This document shows, one piece after another, positions 54,636-63,065 of a stretch of DNA of 64,000 bases. The notes under the pieces were generated by a model. That model had not been told where the DNA came from. It was given only the letters and a program-made list of their open reading frames with translations, and made no database searches. Each line of letters opens with the position of its first letter. Positions within the stretch are counted from its first letter, which is position 1. A program made the position numbers and the translations under genes. This DNA comes from Rhodopseudomonas palustris (GTDB lineage Bacteria > Pseudomonadota > Alphaproteobacteria > Rhizobiales > Xanthobacteraceae). Location of the stretch: contig NZ_QYYD01000012.1 in assembly GCF_003591005.1 (NCBI RefSeq), positions 1-64,000 of the forward strand, in the 5' to 3' direction.

Positions 54636-55853
54636 ATGAGGACACTGATCGCCGGCCTCGCCGCCGCGATGGCCATCGCCTGCGCGGCCCCAGCTGCCCA
54701 CGCCCAGAAGAAATACGATACCGGCGCCACCGACAGCGAGATCAAGGTCGGCCAGACGGCGCCGCTGTCCGGCCCGGCCTCGGCCTATTCGTCGATCGCC
54801 AAGACCCAGGCCGCCTTTATGCGGATGGTCAACGAGCAGGGCGGCGTCAACGGCCGCAAGGTCAACCTGATCCAGTACGACGACGCCTACTCGCCGCCCA
54901 AGACCGTCGAGCAGGTTCGCAAGCTGGTCGAGGGCGACGAGGTGCTGCTGACATTCCAGATCATCGGCACGGCACCGAACGCCGCGGTGCTGAAATATCT
55001 CAACGCCAAGAAGGTGCCGCAGCTGTTCGCCGCCACCGGCGCGGCGCGCTTCACCGACCCGAAGAACTTCCCGTGGACGATGGGCTTCAACCCGAGCTAC
55101 TTCGTCGAGGGCCGGATCTACGGCCAGTTCATCCTCAAGCAGCATCCGAACGCCAAAGTCGGCGTGCTGTGGCAGAACGACGACCTCGGCAAGGATTATC
55201 TCGCCGGCATCAAGGCCGGGCTTGGCGACAAGGCCGCCAAGATGATCGTCGCCGAAGCGTCCTACGAACTATCCGAGCCGACCATCGACTCGCAGATCCT
55301 CAAGATCCGCGACTCCGGCGCCGATTTGTTGTTCAGCGCCGCGACGCCGAAACAGGCCGCACAGGCGATCAAGAAGCTGCACGAGATCGGCTGGAAACCG
55401 GTCCACATCATCGACATTAACGCTGGCTCGATCGGCGCGGTACTGAAGCCGGCCGGGCTCGAAGCCTCCAAGGGCGTGATCAGCGTCGGCTACGTCAAGG
55501 AGCCGGACGATCCGCAATGGGCCAACGACGAAGGCAACAAGCGCTATCTCGACTTCATGGCCAAGTACTATCCGGACGGCGACCGCAATTCGAGCTTCAA
55601 CGTCTACGGCTACATCACCGCGCAGCTGCTGGTGCAGGTGCTGAAGCAATGCGGCGACGACCTGACGCGCGAGAACGTGATGCGCCAGGCCAGCAACCTC
55701 ACCAACGTCCCGCTCGACATGCTGCTCCCCGGCATCACCGTCACCACCACGCCGACCGACTACCGCGTCAACAAGCAGTTCCAAATGGCCAAATTCGACG
55801 GCGAAAAATGGGAACGCTACGGCGACATCATCACCGACCAGGCGAAGGAGTAG
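54636..55853 (+). CDS. branched-chain-type ABC transporter substrate-binding protein (orphan)
   Basis: A 405-residue periplasmic receptor. The signal peptide is MRTLIAGLAAAMAIACAAPA, cleaved near AHAQ. The mature part is a Peripla_BP_6 fold with VGQTAPLSGPASAYSSIAKT, YDDAYSPPKTVEQVRKLV and VGVLWQNDDLGKDYLAG. ATG 54636 follows CGAGGAACG. There are no permease or ATPase genes beside it, so it either borrows another transporter or its translocator lies elsewhere. With the IclR and Bug genes it forms a rightward set for one unknown ligand. Confidence 0.9.
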   Translation: MRTLIAGLAAAMAIACAAPAAHAQKKYDTGATDSEIKVGQTAPLSGPASAYSSIAKTQAAFMRMVNEQGGVNGRKVNLIQYDDAYSPPKTVEQVRKLVEGDEVLLTFQIIGTAPNAAVLKYLNAKKVPQLFAATGAARFTDPKNFPWTMGFNPSYFVEGRIYGQFILKQHPNAKVGVLWQNDDLGKDYLAGIKAGLGDKAAKMIVAEASYELSEPTIDSQILKIRDSGADLLFSAATPKQAAQAIKKLHEIGWKPVHIIDINAGSIGAVLKPAGLEASKGVISVGYVKEPDDPQWANDEGNKRYLDFMAKYYPDGDRNSSFNVYGYITAQLLVQVLKQCGDDLTRENVMRQASNLTNVPLDMLLPGITVTTTPTDYRVNKQFQMAKFDGEKWERYGDIITDQAKE

Positions 55854-55904
55854 TAAGCAAGGCGCGACCTTAGCTTCTACGCGCAGCCCCTCCCCGCATG
55901 CAGC

Positions 55905-56040
55905 GCGCCCCCTCTCCCGCTTGCGGGAGAGGGTTGGGGTGAGGGCGCCCCAGCCGATGACTCAGCGATTCGCGGAGAGGAGTGCCCTCACCCGCCGCGC
56001 TTCGCGCGTCGACCTCTCCCGCAAGCGGGAGAGGTGCGCC
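55905..56040. repeat. double palindromic repeat (CTCTCCCGC-GCGGGAGAG type), bidirectional terminator-like
   Basis: CCCTCTCCCGCTTGCGGGAGAGGG (55910-55933 in total) is one palindrome. CCTCTCCCGCAAGCGGGAGAGG (about 56013-56034) is a second. Between them GGTGAGGGCGCC and TGCCCTCACCC are inverted partners. A relative lies at 58274-58318, and the block at 102-125 resembles it. It sits exactly between the convergent ends of the receptor gene and the hydrolase gene, so it may end both transcripts. Confidence 0.8.
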
Positions 56041-56063
56041 GTGCCGGATCGCTCCGCCGGCAA

Positions 56064-57038
56064 CTACACAGCGCCCAGCCACGCACACACCGCCTCCGGC
56101 ATCGCCCGCACCTCGCCCGGAAACGGCCCCGTCGCGAAACCAACGTGGCCGCCATCATCGGGCTGCACCAACGCGACGTGATCCCCGACCTGATGCGGCG
56201 CCGGCAGCGAGCCGCCCGGCACGAACGGATCGTTGCGGGCGTTCAGCACCAAGGCCGGCACGCGGATCCTGTGCAGATGCGGCTTCGCCGACGCCCGCGT
56301 CCAGTAATCGTCGACGTCGGCGAAGCCGTGCAGCGGCGCCGTGAAGGCGTCGTCGAAGGCGCGCAGCGTGGTCGCCGCGAGCATCCGGTCGCGATCGAAC
56401 AGACCAGGATGCTGCCGCCATTTCGCCAGCGCACGCGGCTTCATGGTGCGCAGGAAGTTGCGGACATAGATCTGCCGGTTGAGACCGGCGTCGATAGCAG
56501 CACCGGCGGCGAGTAGATCGAGCGGTGCGGAGATCGATGCCACCGCGCGCACCGTCTGCGCCGCGCTATCGCCGGCCTCCTCGGTCCAGCGCAACAGCGC
56601 GTTGCCGCCGAGCGAGACGCCGGCGGCGAGCACCGGCGCACCGGCGCGGTCACGCAGCCGGCCGAGCATCCAGCCGATCTCCTCGAAGTCGCCGGAGTGA
56701 TAGGAGCGCGGCGCCAGATTGGGCTCGCCCGAGCAGCCGCGGAAATGCGGAATGCTGAAGCGCCAGCCGCGCGCCTGTGCGGCGCGCGCGAAGGCGATCG
56801 CGTAGCGGCTGGACGACGAGCCTTCCAGCCCATGAAACAGCACCAGCCACGGCGCCGCTTCGGGGCCAGCGAGATGATCGACGTCGATGAAGTCGCCGTC
56901 CGGCGCGCGCCAGCGCTCGCGCGCGAGCCGCGGCGCTTCGGCCGGCCGCGGCTTCGCGAACAGCGCCGGCCAGATCGTTTGCAGATGGCCGCCGGGCAGC
57001 CACCACGGCGCGCGATAGGCGCACAAAGGCTCGTGCAT
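56064..57038 (-). CDS. YheT-family alpha/beta hydrolase
   Basis: A 324-residue esterase-like protein of the YheT family. The N-terminal WWLPGGHLQTIWPAL is the YheT mark. The catalytic triad is visible as the nucleophile S in GVSLGGNALLRW, D in NARNDPFVP and H in DDGGHVGF. HFRGCSGEPN is also characteristic. No signal peptide. Substrate unknown; short-chain acyl esters are usual for the family. It lies four bases after the cutA stop codon, so the two are one operon. Confidence 0.93.
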   Translation of the reverse strand: MHEPLCAYRAPWWLPGGHLQTIWPALFAKPRPAEAPRLARERWRAPDGDFIDVDHLAGPEAAPWLVLFHGLEGSSSSRYAIAFARAAQARGWRFSIPHFRGCSGEPNLAPRSYHSGDFEEIGWMLGRLRDRAGAPVLAAGVSLGGNALLRWTEEAGDSAAQTVRAVASISAPLDLLAAGAAIDAGLNRQIYVRNFLRTMKPRALAKWRQHPGLFDRDRMLAATTLRAFDDAFTAPLHGFADVDDYWTRASAKPHLHRIRVPALVLNARNDPFVPGGSLPAPHQVGDHVALVQPDDGGHVGFATGPFPGEVRAMPEAVCAWLGAV

Positions 57039-57042
57039 CGCT

Positions 57043-57375
57043 CTACACCGCCGCCACCTCGCGCCGTAGCCAGCCGAGATACTTGCCGGCCCCGGCCGTC
57101 ACTGGCAGCTGGATAATCTCCGGCGTATCGTAGGAATGCAGGGAACTAATCAAATCGCGCAGCGCTGCGAAATGCCCCGGCACTGTTTTGAAGAGCAGCA
57201 ATTGTTCGGCGTCGCTGGTAATTCTACCGTCCCACCAATAATGGCTGCAGATGGCCTGGATCTGGACACAGGCGGCGAGCCGGGCTTCGAGCGTTGCGAC
57301 TGCCAGACGCTCCGCCTCATCCTTGCTGGGCGCCGTGACCATCACCACGCAGGCGTCGGCCTGATCCATCCCCAT
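57043..57375 (-). CDS. cutA: CutA divalent-cation tolerance protein
   Basis: A 110-residue trimeric CutA1 protein. Marks are VTAPSKDEAERLAVATLEARLAACV-like N-terminal strand and helix, then ICSHYWWDGRITSDAEQLL and HSYDTPEIIQLPV. CutA binds divalent ions such as copper and is often soluble or periplasmic; the exact role is unsettled. It precedes the YheT-type gene, four bases apart. Confidence 0.95.
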   Translation of the reverse strand: MGMDQADACVVMVTAPSKDEAERLAVATLEARLAACVQIQAICSHYWWDGRITSDAEQLLLFKTVPGHFAALRDLISSLHSYDTPEIIQLPVTAGAGKYLGWLRREVAAV

Positions 57376-57463
57376 GCTCCTTTTGGCTGAGGCCCGGTGG
57401 ATTGCGCGTGGGCCTCGTCATTGCTAACGCACGCCGATCCGCCGTTCCGCCCCGGAGACCGCC

Positions 57464-57673
57464 ATGCCGATTTACGGCTATGTCTGTAACAAATGCGGGC
57501 ACCGCTTCGAAACGCTGCTCTACGCGAACGAGACCGCGAACTGCCCGTCGTGCCAGAGTACCGATCTTGACCAGCAGCTGTCGCTGATCGCGAGGCCCGC
57601 CAAGGCAGGCCCGGACGTGCCGATGTGTGATGGCGCGGGCGGCTGCGGCCGCTGCACGGACCTCTGCGCCTGA
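57464..57673 (+). CDS. FmdB-family zinc-ribbon regulatory protein
   Basis: A 69-residue protein. MPIYGYVCNKCGHRFETLLY and CPSC at residues about 28-31 form the FmdB CxxC zinc ribbon; a second Cys/Gly cluster is at the C-terminus (MCDGAGGCGRCTDLCA). Family members are small zinc proteins, first linked to formamidase regulation, of unclear role. It is divergent from cutA. Confidence 0.93.
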   Translation: MPIYGYVCNKCGHRFETLLYANETANCPSCQSTDLDQQLSLIARPAKAGPDVPMCDGAGGCGRCTDLCA

Positions 57674-57765
57674 TCCGCGACGCGGTGGCGCGTTGCCACA
57701 AGGAACGAACCCGCGCCCGTCGCCGTTTGGTCCGCTGACCTCTCATTCTTCAAAGGCAGCGACGC

Positions 57766-58257
57766 ATGGCGCAGATCACCCGCGTATTCGACAGTTCTGG
57801 CCGCGCACAGGCCGCCCTCGACGAGCTGAAGGCCAAGGGCTTTGCAGACGCCGAGCTGACGCCGGCGGCGGACCAGAAAGGCCGGACTGTGCTGCGCGTC
57901 GAGGCGCCGTTTGGCACCGGCCTCAAGGTTGAGGCTATTTTGAACCGCCACGCCGAGGGCAGCGCGCCGGCCGCGCCCCAGCGTGCGACCGCCGCCTCAG
58001 GCGCTGCGGCGCCTCCTGCGGCCGAACCGCAAGCCGCGGCGCGAATTCAGACCGCGACGGCCCGCTCGGCTCCGGCCAAATCCGCTACGCCGGCTCGCAA
58101 CGGTTCGCACGACGGCGTGCGCAGCGGACCCCGCACGCTGTCGCAATGGCTCGGTATTCCAGAGCTGATCGATTCGGATACATTCTTCTCCGGCTTCCCG
58201 CTGCTGATCCGGCCGACGCCGAAGCTGACGGGTGAGAGCACTCGCCTCCGCGATTAG
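57766..58257 (+). CDS. hypothetical protein with Ala/Pro-rich centre (163 aa)
   Basis: A 163-residue protein. The first 65 residues are a small alpha/beta unit (ITRVFDSSGRAQAALDELKA, FADAELTPAA, VLRVEAPFGTGLKVEAILN) of a type seen in stress-related 'general stress' domains that fold a helix after a strand. The centre is low-complexity Ala/Pro/Arg, and the end (SQWLGIPELIDSDTFFSGFP) looks conserved. Function unknown. It converges with the secreted 81-residue gene across a palindromic repeat. Confidence 0.7.
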   Translation: MAQITRVFDSSGRAQAALDELKAKGFADAELTPAADQKGRTVLRVEAPFGTGLKVEAILNRHAEGSAPAAPQRATAASGAAAPPAAEPQAAARIQTATARSAPAKSATPARNGSHDGVRSGPRTLSQWLGIPELIDSDTFFSGFPLLIRPTPKLTGESTRLRD

Positions 58258-58273
58258 CGAGGGCATTGCTCGG

Positions 58274-58318
58274 GGCGCCCTCACCCCAGCCCTCTCCCGC
58301 AAGCGGGAGGGGGGGGCG
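58274..58318. repeat. palindromic repeat, second copy (CTCTCCCGC-GCGGGAG type)
   Basis: GGGCGCCCTCACCCCAGCC and CTCTCCCGCAAGCGGGAG match the element at 55905. It lies between convergent gene ends (163-residue plus-strand gene and 81-residue minus-strand gene), the same position as the first copy, which supports a shared 3'-end role. Confidence 0.75.
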
Positions 58319-58336
58319 CGTTGTGGGCTCGGCGCG

Positions 58337-58582
58337 CTACTCGGCCTTCTCTGTCGTCCGTGTATTGCTGCGGCGGGCGGCTGAGGCGCTGCTGCCGGCT
58401 TCGCTACAGGGAATCGGGGTCCAGCTCCCGTCGGGCGCCTTCATGTACGAAGTGCAACCGGTCGACGTGGCTTCGCTGGCATTGCGCTGCTGACCTTGAT
58501 TGTTTGCCAGTGCGGGCGCGGACAACAGTGCCGTTGCGGCGAGGGTGGCGATGCTGAAGATCTGGATGCGGGAAAGGGTCAT
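58337..58582 (-). CDS. small secreted hypothetical protein (81 aa)
   Basis: An 81-residue protein with a signal peptide (MTLSRIQIFSIATLAATALL, cleaved near ALA-N). The mature part contains two cysteines (GCTSYMKAPDGSWTPIPC) that could form a disulfide, and an Arg/Ser-rich end. CGGAGGACCGG precedes the ATG at 58582. Function unknown. Confidence 0.7.
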   Translation of the reverse strand: MTLSRIQIFSIATLAATALLSAPALANNQGQQRNASEATSTGCTSYMKAPDGSWTPIPCSEAGSSASAARRSNTRTTEKAE

Positions 58583-58761
58583 GTCCGGTCCTCCGTTGAC
58601 GGAACGGGGCGGACTATTCCGACAAATTGTGACAACTTCTTGCAAAAAGGAGCGCGCAGTGTCGCAGATGCGCCGCGAGGGCGGCGCCTTGCTTAACAAC
58701 TGCTAAAAGCGTCCCAGGGCGGGGTACGTCCGCGTACTATCAGGTCCTGGCGGGATGGTGC

Positions 58762-59433
58762 TCAGCGGTACAATACGCCACGGCCGACCGACGTCCGATT
58801 CTGCCAGTTGAACCGCACCAGCTCAGGGTCGACATGCTCCTCGACCGGCCAGCCGACGCACAGGTAGGCGATGAACTTCCACTCCGCCGGCACCTCGAGC
58901 GCGGCGGTCGCCGCCTCTGGATCGAGGATCGACACCCAGCCGACACCGAGACCGAGCGCCCGCGCGGCCAGCCAGAACGTTTCGATCATCGCGACCACTG
59001 AATAATCCAGCGCCTCCGGCATAGTCTGGCGGCCAACGCCAAGGCCCTGCGGCGTGGCCCGATCGCAGAACAGCGCGAATTGCCGCGGCGCGACGTCCAT
59101 GCCTTCGAGCTTGAGCTGCGCGTATTGCGCGGCGCGCTCGCCCTGATAGGCGCTCGCCGCGCTCTCGTTGCAGCGGATAAAATTTTCGCGGATCTTCACC
59201 CGCATCGCCGCGCTGTCGACGCTGACCCAGCGCCACGGCTGGCTGTTGCCGACCGACGGCGCGAGCTGCGCGAGATCGAGCAGATGCTCGATCAGCGCCG
59301 GGTCGACGGCATCGGGCCGAAAGCGGCGGACGTCGCGCCGCCACGCGATCAGCTCGGCGAATTTTTGCTGAAACGCCGCGTCGAACACCGGCGGCTCGGC
59401 GTTGAGGGGCGCGTTATTGCGGGGCTCGGTCAT
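58762..59433 (-). CDS. bluB: BluB, 5,6-dimethylbenzimidazole synthase
   Basis: A 223-residue flavoenzyme of the nitroreductase fold that cleaves FMN to make the B12 lower ligand. Family marks are RRDVRRFRPDAVD, LAPSVGNSQPWRWV and FWLAARALGLGVGWVSILDP. It follows cobT by 18 bases on the same strand, so both lower-ligand steps are in one operon. GGGAGAA precedes the ATG at 59433. Confidence 0.95.
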   Translation of the reverse strand: MTEPRNNAPLNAEPPVFDAAFQQKFAELIAWRRDVRRFRPDAVDPALIEHLLDLAQLAPSVGNSQPWRWVSVDSAAMRVKIRENFIRCNESAASAYQGERAAQYAQLKLEGMDVAPRQFALFCDRATPQGLGVGRQTMPEALDYSVVAMIETFWLAARALGLGVGWVSILDPEAATAALEVPAEWKFIAYLCVGWPVEEHVDPELVRFNWQNRTSVGRGVLYR

Positions 59434-59451
59434 CGCATTCTCCCGAACGAC

Positions 59452-60510
59452 CTACAGCTTGCCGGCCAGCACGTCGGACAGATCGGCAACGTCGGTGATC
59501 AGCCGCGCCGCGGCGCGCAGCAGCGGCACCGCCAGGATTGCGCCGGTGCCCTCGCCGAGCCGCAGATCGAGGTCGAGCAGCGGCCGCGCCTGCAGCGCCG
59601 CCAGCGCAAGGTCGTGGCCGCGCTCGGCGGAGCGGTGCGCGAACACGCAATAATCGCGCGCCGCGGGAGCCAGCCGCATCGCCAGCAGCGCCGCGGCGGT
59701 GGCGATGAAGCCGTCGATGATCACCGGCCGCCGCTGCGATGCCGCGCCGAGGATGGCGCCGGCCATCATGGCGATCTCGAGCCCGCCGAATTCGCACAGC
59801 ACCTCGAATGGCTCGGCGGCGTTGCTGCGCGCTGCCGCCCTTTCGAGCGCGGCGCGCTTCTTCGCCATGCCGGGCGCGTCCTGCCCGGCGCCGACGCCGA
59901 TGCAGGCGTCGAGCGGCGCCGGCGCCAGCCGATGCAGCAGCAGCGACGACGACGCGGTGTTGCCGATCCCCATTTCGCCGAGCGCGATCACGTCAGCCCC
60001 AGCCGTAATCTCGGCGATCGCGAGCTCGGCACCGCGGTTCAGCGCCAGCGCCGCCTCGTCCGCCGTCATCGCCGGCTCGCGCGCGGCGTTGCCGGTGCCG
60101 CGCCGCACCTTGGCGTCGATCAGATCGGGATGCTTGGGCAGCTCGGCGGCGACGCCGGCGTCGATCACCCGGACGTCGACATGACTGGCCGCCGCAAACG
60201 CGTTGGCGCAGGCCTTGCCGGCCAGGTAGGTCATCACCATCGCTACCGTGACGGCGGAGGGATATTGCGACACGCCTTCAGCGGTCAGGCCATGATCGCC
60301 GGCGAACACCATCAGCACGGCGTTGTCGCAGCGCGTCTGCGCCGGATGGCTCATGGCGCCGAGCGCGATCGCCAGTTCCTCGATGCGGCCGAGCGAGCCC
60401 GGCGGCTTGGCCTTGCCATCGATCCGGGCACGCAGCTCAGCCTCGCGTGTGCGGTCGACCGGGGCAATCGTCGGTGGCTGCCAGGCAACCAGCGTGTCTG
60501 TCGGCATCAT
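59452..60510 (-). CDS. cobT: CobT, nicotinate-nucleotide:dimethylbenzimidazole phosphoribosyltransferase
   Basis: A 352-residue enzyme that makes alpha-ribazole phosphate from dimethylbenzimidazole and nicotinate mononucleotide. Marks are KPPGSLGRIEELAI, MVFAGDHGLTAEGVSQYP, ALGEMGIGNTASSSL, the Gly-rich GVGAGQDAPGMAKK and FGGLEIAMMAGAIL. Length is typical. It is divergent from the B12-riboswitch operon and heads the cobT-bluB unit. Start ATG at 60510, with a second in-frame Met right after. Confidence 0.97.
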   Translation of the reverse strand: MMPTDTLVAWQPPTIAPVDRTREAELRARIDGKAKPPGSLGRIEELAIALGAMSHPAQTRCDNAVLMVFAGDHGLTAEGVSQYPSAVTVAMVMTYLAGKACANAFAAASHVDVRVIDAGVAAELPKHPDLIDAKVRRGTGNAAREPAMTADEAALALNRGAELAIAEITAGADVIALGEMGIGNTASSSLLLHRLAPAPLDACIGVGAGQDAPGMAKKRAALERAAARSNAAEPFEVLCEFGGLEIAMMAGAILGAASQRRPVIIDGFIATAAALLAMRLAPAARDYCVFAHRSAERGHDLALAALQARPLLDLDLRLGEGTGAILAVPLLRAAARLITDVADLSDVLAGKL

Positions 60511-60610
60511 CGGTCTCTATCGGCTGTGAACCTGCGCAAGTGACGGAAGTCGGCGATGCCGTCAACTCCACCTTCCGTGCGGTTGACCCGGCCGATGGCC
60601 GCAGATACCG

Positions 60611-60805
60611 TGCCGGATGATGGTCCTTCCGCCAGGAAGGTGAAAAGGGAATCCGGTGCGGGCGATCGATGCCCTATCCCGGTGCTGCCCCCGCAACTGT
60701 AAGCGACGAGCCCGCGCCTCTGCCACTGGGACAATCCTGACAACAGGACTCTGGGAAGGCGGCGACAGGGCAGCGACTCGCGAGCCAGGAGACCTGCCAT
60801 CGGCA
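60611..60805 (+). ncRNA. cobalamin (B12) riboswitch
   Basis: All main elements are present in order: GGTGAAAAGGGAATCCGGTG (60639 onward), GCTGCCCCCGCAACTGTAA (about 60684-60703), CCACTGG and GGGAAGGCGG, and the B12 box AGCCAGGAGACCTGCC (60783-60798). The closing P1 helix is TGCCGGATGATGG with CCATCGGCA. It reads toward the DUF1636-cobU-cobW-cobN genes and would lower their expression when adenosylcobalamin is high. Distance to the first start (60939) leaves room for an expression platform. Confidence 0.95.
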
Positions 60806-60938
60806 ACAGTGCTTTGGACGGCGTCGGGGCGGGGTGCACCGGACGGAAAGCAGCCCGGTGACGCCCTGCTTGTCACCTCGCGCAATCCGACAAAGCTCGA
60901 AGCTGTTAGGCGCCAACGGCGCAGCCGAGAGCAAGGGC

Positions 60939-61388
60939 ATGGATCGCAGCGCCAACGATCAATCGAATAGCACGCCCGTCGGCGGCGACGCCGACGAGAC
61001 GCCGCGGCCGACCGGGCCGGTGGTGATCAGCGTCTGCGTCAGTTGCAAATCCGCCGACGGCCTCAATGCCGGCGCGCCGATGCTGGAGGCGATACGCGCC
61101 GCGCTCGGCGACACCGCCGACGTTGGGGTGCGGCCGGTGCAGTGCCTCAGCGTCTGCAAGCGGCCCACCACCGTCGCGGTGTCGAGCGCGGACGGTTACA
61201 GTTTTGTGTTCGGCGATCTGCTCCCGGAAACCGCCGTTGCGGCGGTGGCGGCGTTCGCCGAGGCTTATCGCCAAAGTCCCTACGGACTGGTGCCGTGGCG
61301 GCAGCGCGCCGAGGTGTTGCGCAAGGGCATGGTCACGCGGCTGCCGCCGCTCGGCTGGTCGCCCGACGACGGACGCGCCCCGACATGA
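60939..61388 (+). CDS. DUF1636 protein, candidate iron-sulfur or metal protein of the cobalamin operon
   Basis: A 149-residue protein of the DUF1636 family. Four cysteines are grouped as CVSCKSADG and CLSVCKRPTTVAVS, the spacing of a thioredoxin-like [2Fe-2S] ferredoxin. It is the first gene after the B12 riboswitch, and its stop overlaps the cobU start (ATGA), so it is tied to B12 synthesis. A role in handing metal or electrons to the cobalt steps is plausible, but not proven. ATG 60939 follows GAGAGCAAGGGC; the frame upstream to 60834 runs through the riboswitch tail. Confidence 0.88.
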   Translation: MDRSANDQSNSTPVGGDADETPRPTGPVVISVCVSCKSADGLNAGAPMLEAIRAALGDTADVGVRPVQCLSVCKRPTTVAVSSADGYSFVFGDLLPETAVAAVAAFAEAYRQSPYGLVPWRQRAEVLRKGMVTRLPPLGWSPDDGRAPT

Positions 61389-61918
61389 CCGCCCTCGTCT
61401 CCACGCTGGTGCTCGGCGGCGCCCGTTCCGGCAAATCGGTGTTCGGCGAAAAGCTGGTCGCCGGCAGCGGCCTCACCAAGATCTATCTCGCCACCGCGAC
61501 ACGCAGCGACGGCGAGATGACCGACCGCATCGCGCAGCACCGCAATCGCCGCGGCTTTTCCGGCTGGACCACCGTCGAGGAGCCGCTGGCGCTGGTCGAC
61601 GCGCTGACCCGCGAGGCCGGCCGCGGCCGTGCCGTGCTGGTCGACTGCCTGACGCTCTGGCTGTTCAACCTGATGGAAGCCGGCCGTGATCCCGAGGTCG
61701 AGGCCAAGCGGCTGACGCGCTATCTCGGCGTCGCTACCGCGCCGATCGTGCTGGTGTCCAACGAAGTCGGCCTCGGCCTGGTGCCGGAGACGCCGCTCGG
61801 GCGCGCCTTCCGCGACGCGCAGGGCCGCCTCAACCAGATCGTCGCCGCCACCGTCCCCCAAGTCGTGTTCGTCGCCGCGGGCCTGCCGCTGTGGCTGAAG
61901 CGTCCGCAGCCGGAGTAA
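61385..61918 (+). CDS. cobU: CobU/CobP, adenosylcobinamide kinase / phosphate guanylyltransferase
   Basis: A 177-residue bifunctional enzyme. The P-loop is GGARSGKS at about residues 11-18, with IYLATAT, RIAQHRNRR (catalytic His for guanylylation) and LVDCLTLWLFN. It phosphorylates adenosylcobinamide and makes GDP-cobinamide. The gene starts in the stop of the DUF1636 gene and is followed seven bases later by cobW. In this pathway it is named CobP by many; cobU is the equivalent. Confidence 0.96.
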   Translation: MTALVSTLVLGGARSGKSVFGEKLVAGSGLTKIYLATATRSDGEMTDRIAQHRNRRGFSGWTTVEEPLALVDALTREAGRGRAVLVDCLTLWLFNLMEAGRDPEVEAKRLTRYLGVATAPIVLVSNEVGLGLVPETPLGRAFRDAQGRLNQIVAATVPQVVFVAAGLPLWLKRPQPE

Positions 61919-61925
61919 GTCATCG

Positions 61926-62930
<1,005 letters not shown>

Positions 62931-62944
62931 TCCGATGCCTCTCC

Positions 62945-63030
62945 GCGTCATTGCGAGCGAAGCGAAGCAATCCAGAGGCTCCGCATCCGGAGCTGGATTG
63001 CTTCGTCGCTTCGCTCCTCGCAATGACGGG
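62945..63030. repeat. dispersed palindromic repeat, copy 3 (CGTCATTGCGAG family)
   Basis: CGTCATTGCGAGCGAAGCGA to CTCGCAATGACG, with the inner AAGCAATCCAG / CTGGATTGCTTCG, as in the copies at 6737 and 10927. Here it lies between cobW and cobN, two genes of the same strand, so it could tune expression between them or be neutral. Confidence 0.85.
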
Positions 63031-63065
63031 GAGAGCGCGGGGCGTCAGCAACTGAGGTGCATCCT

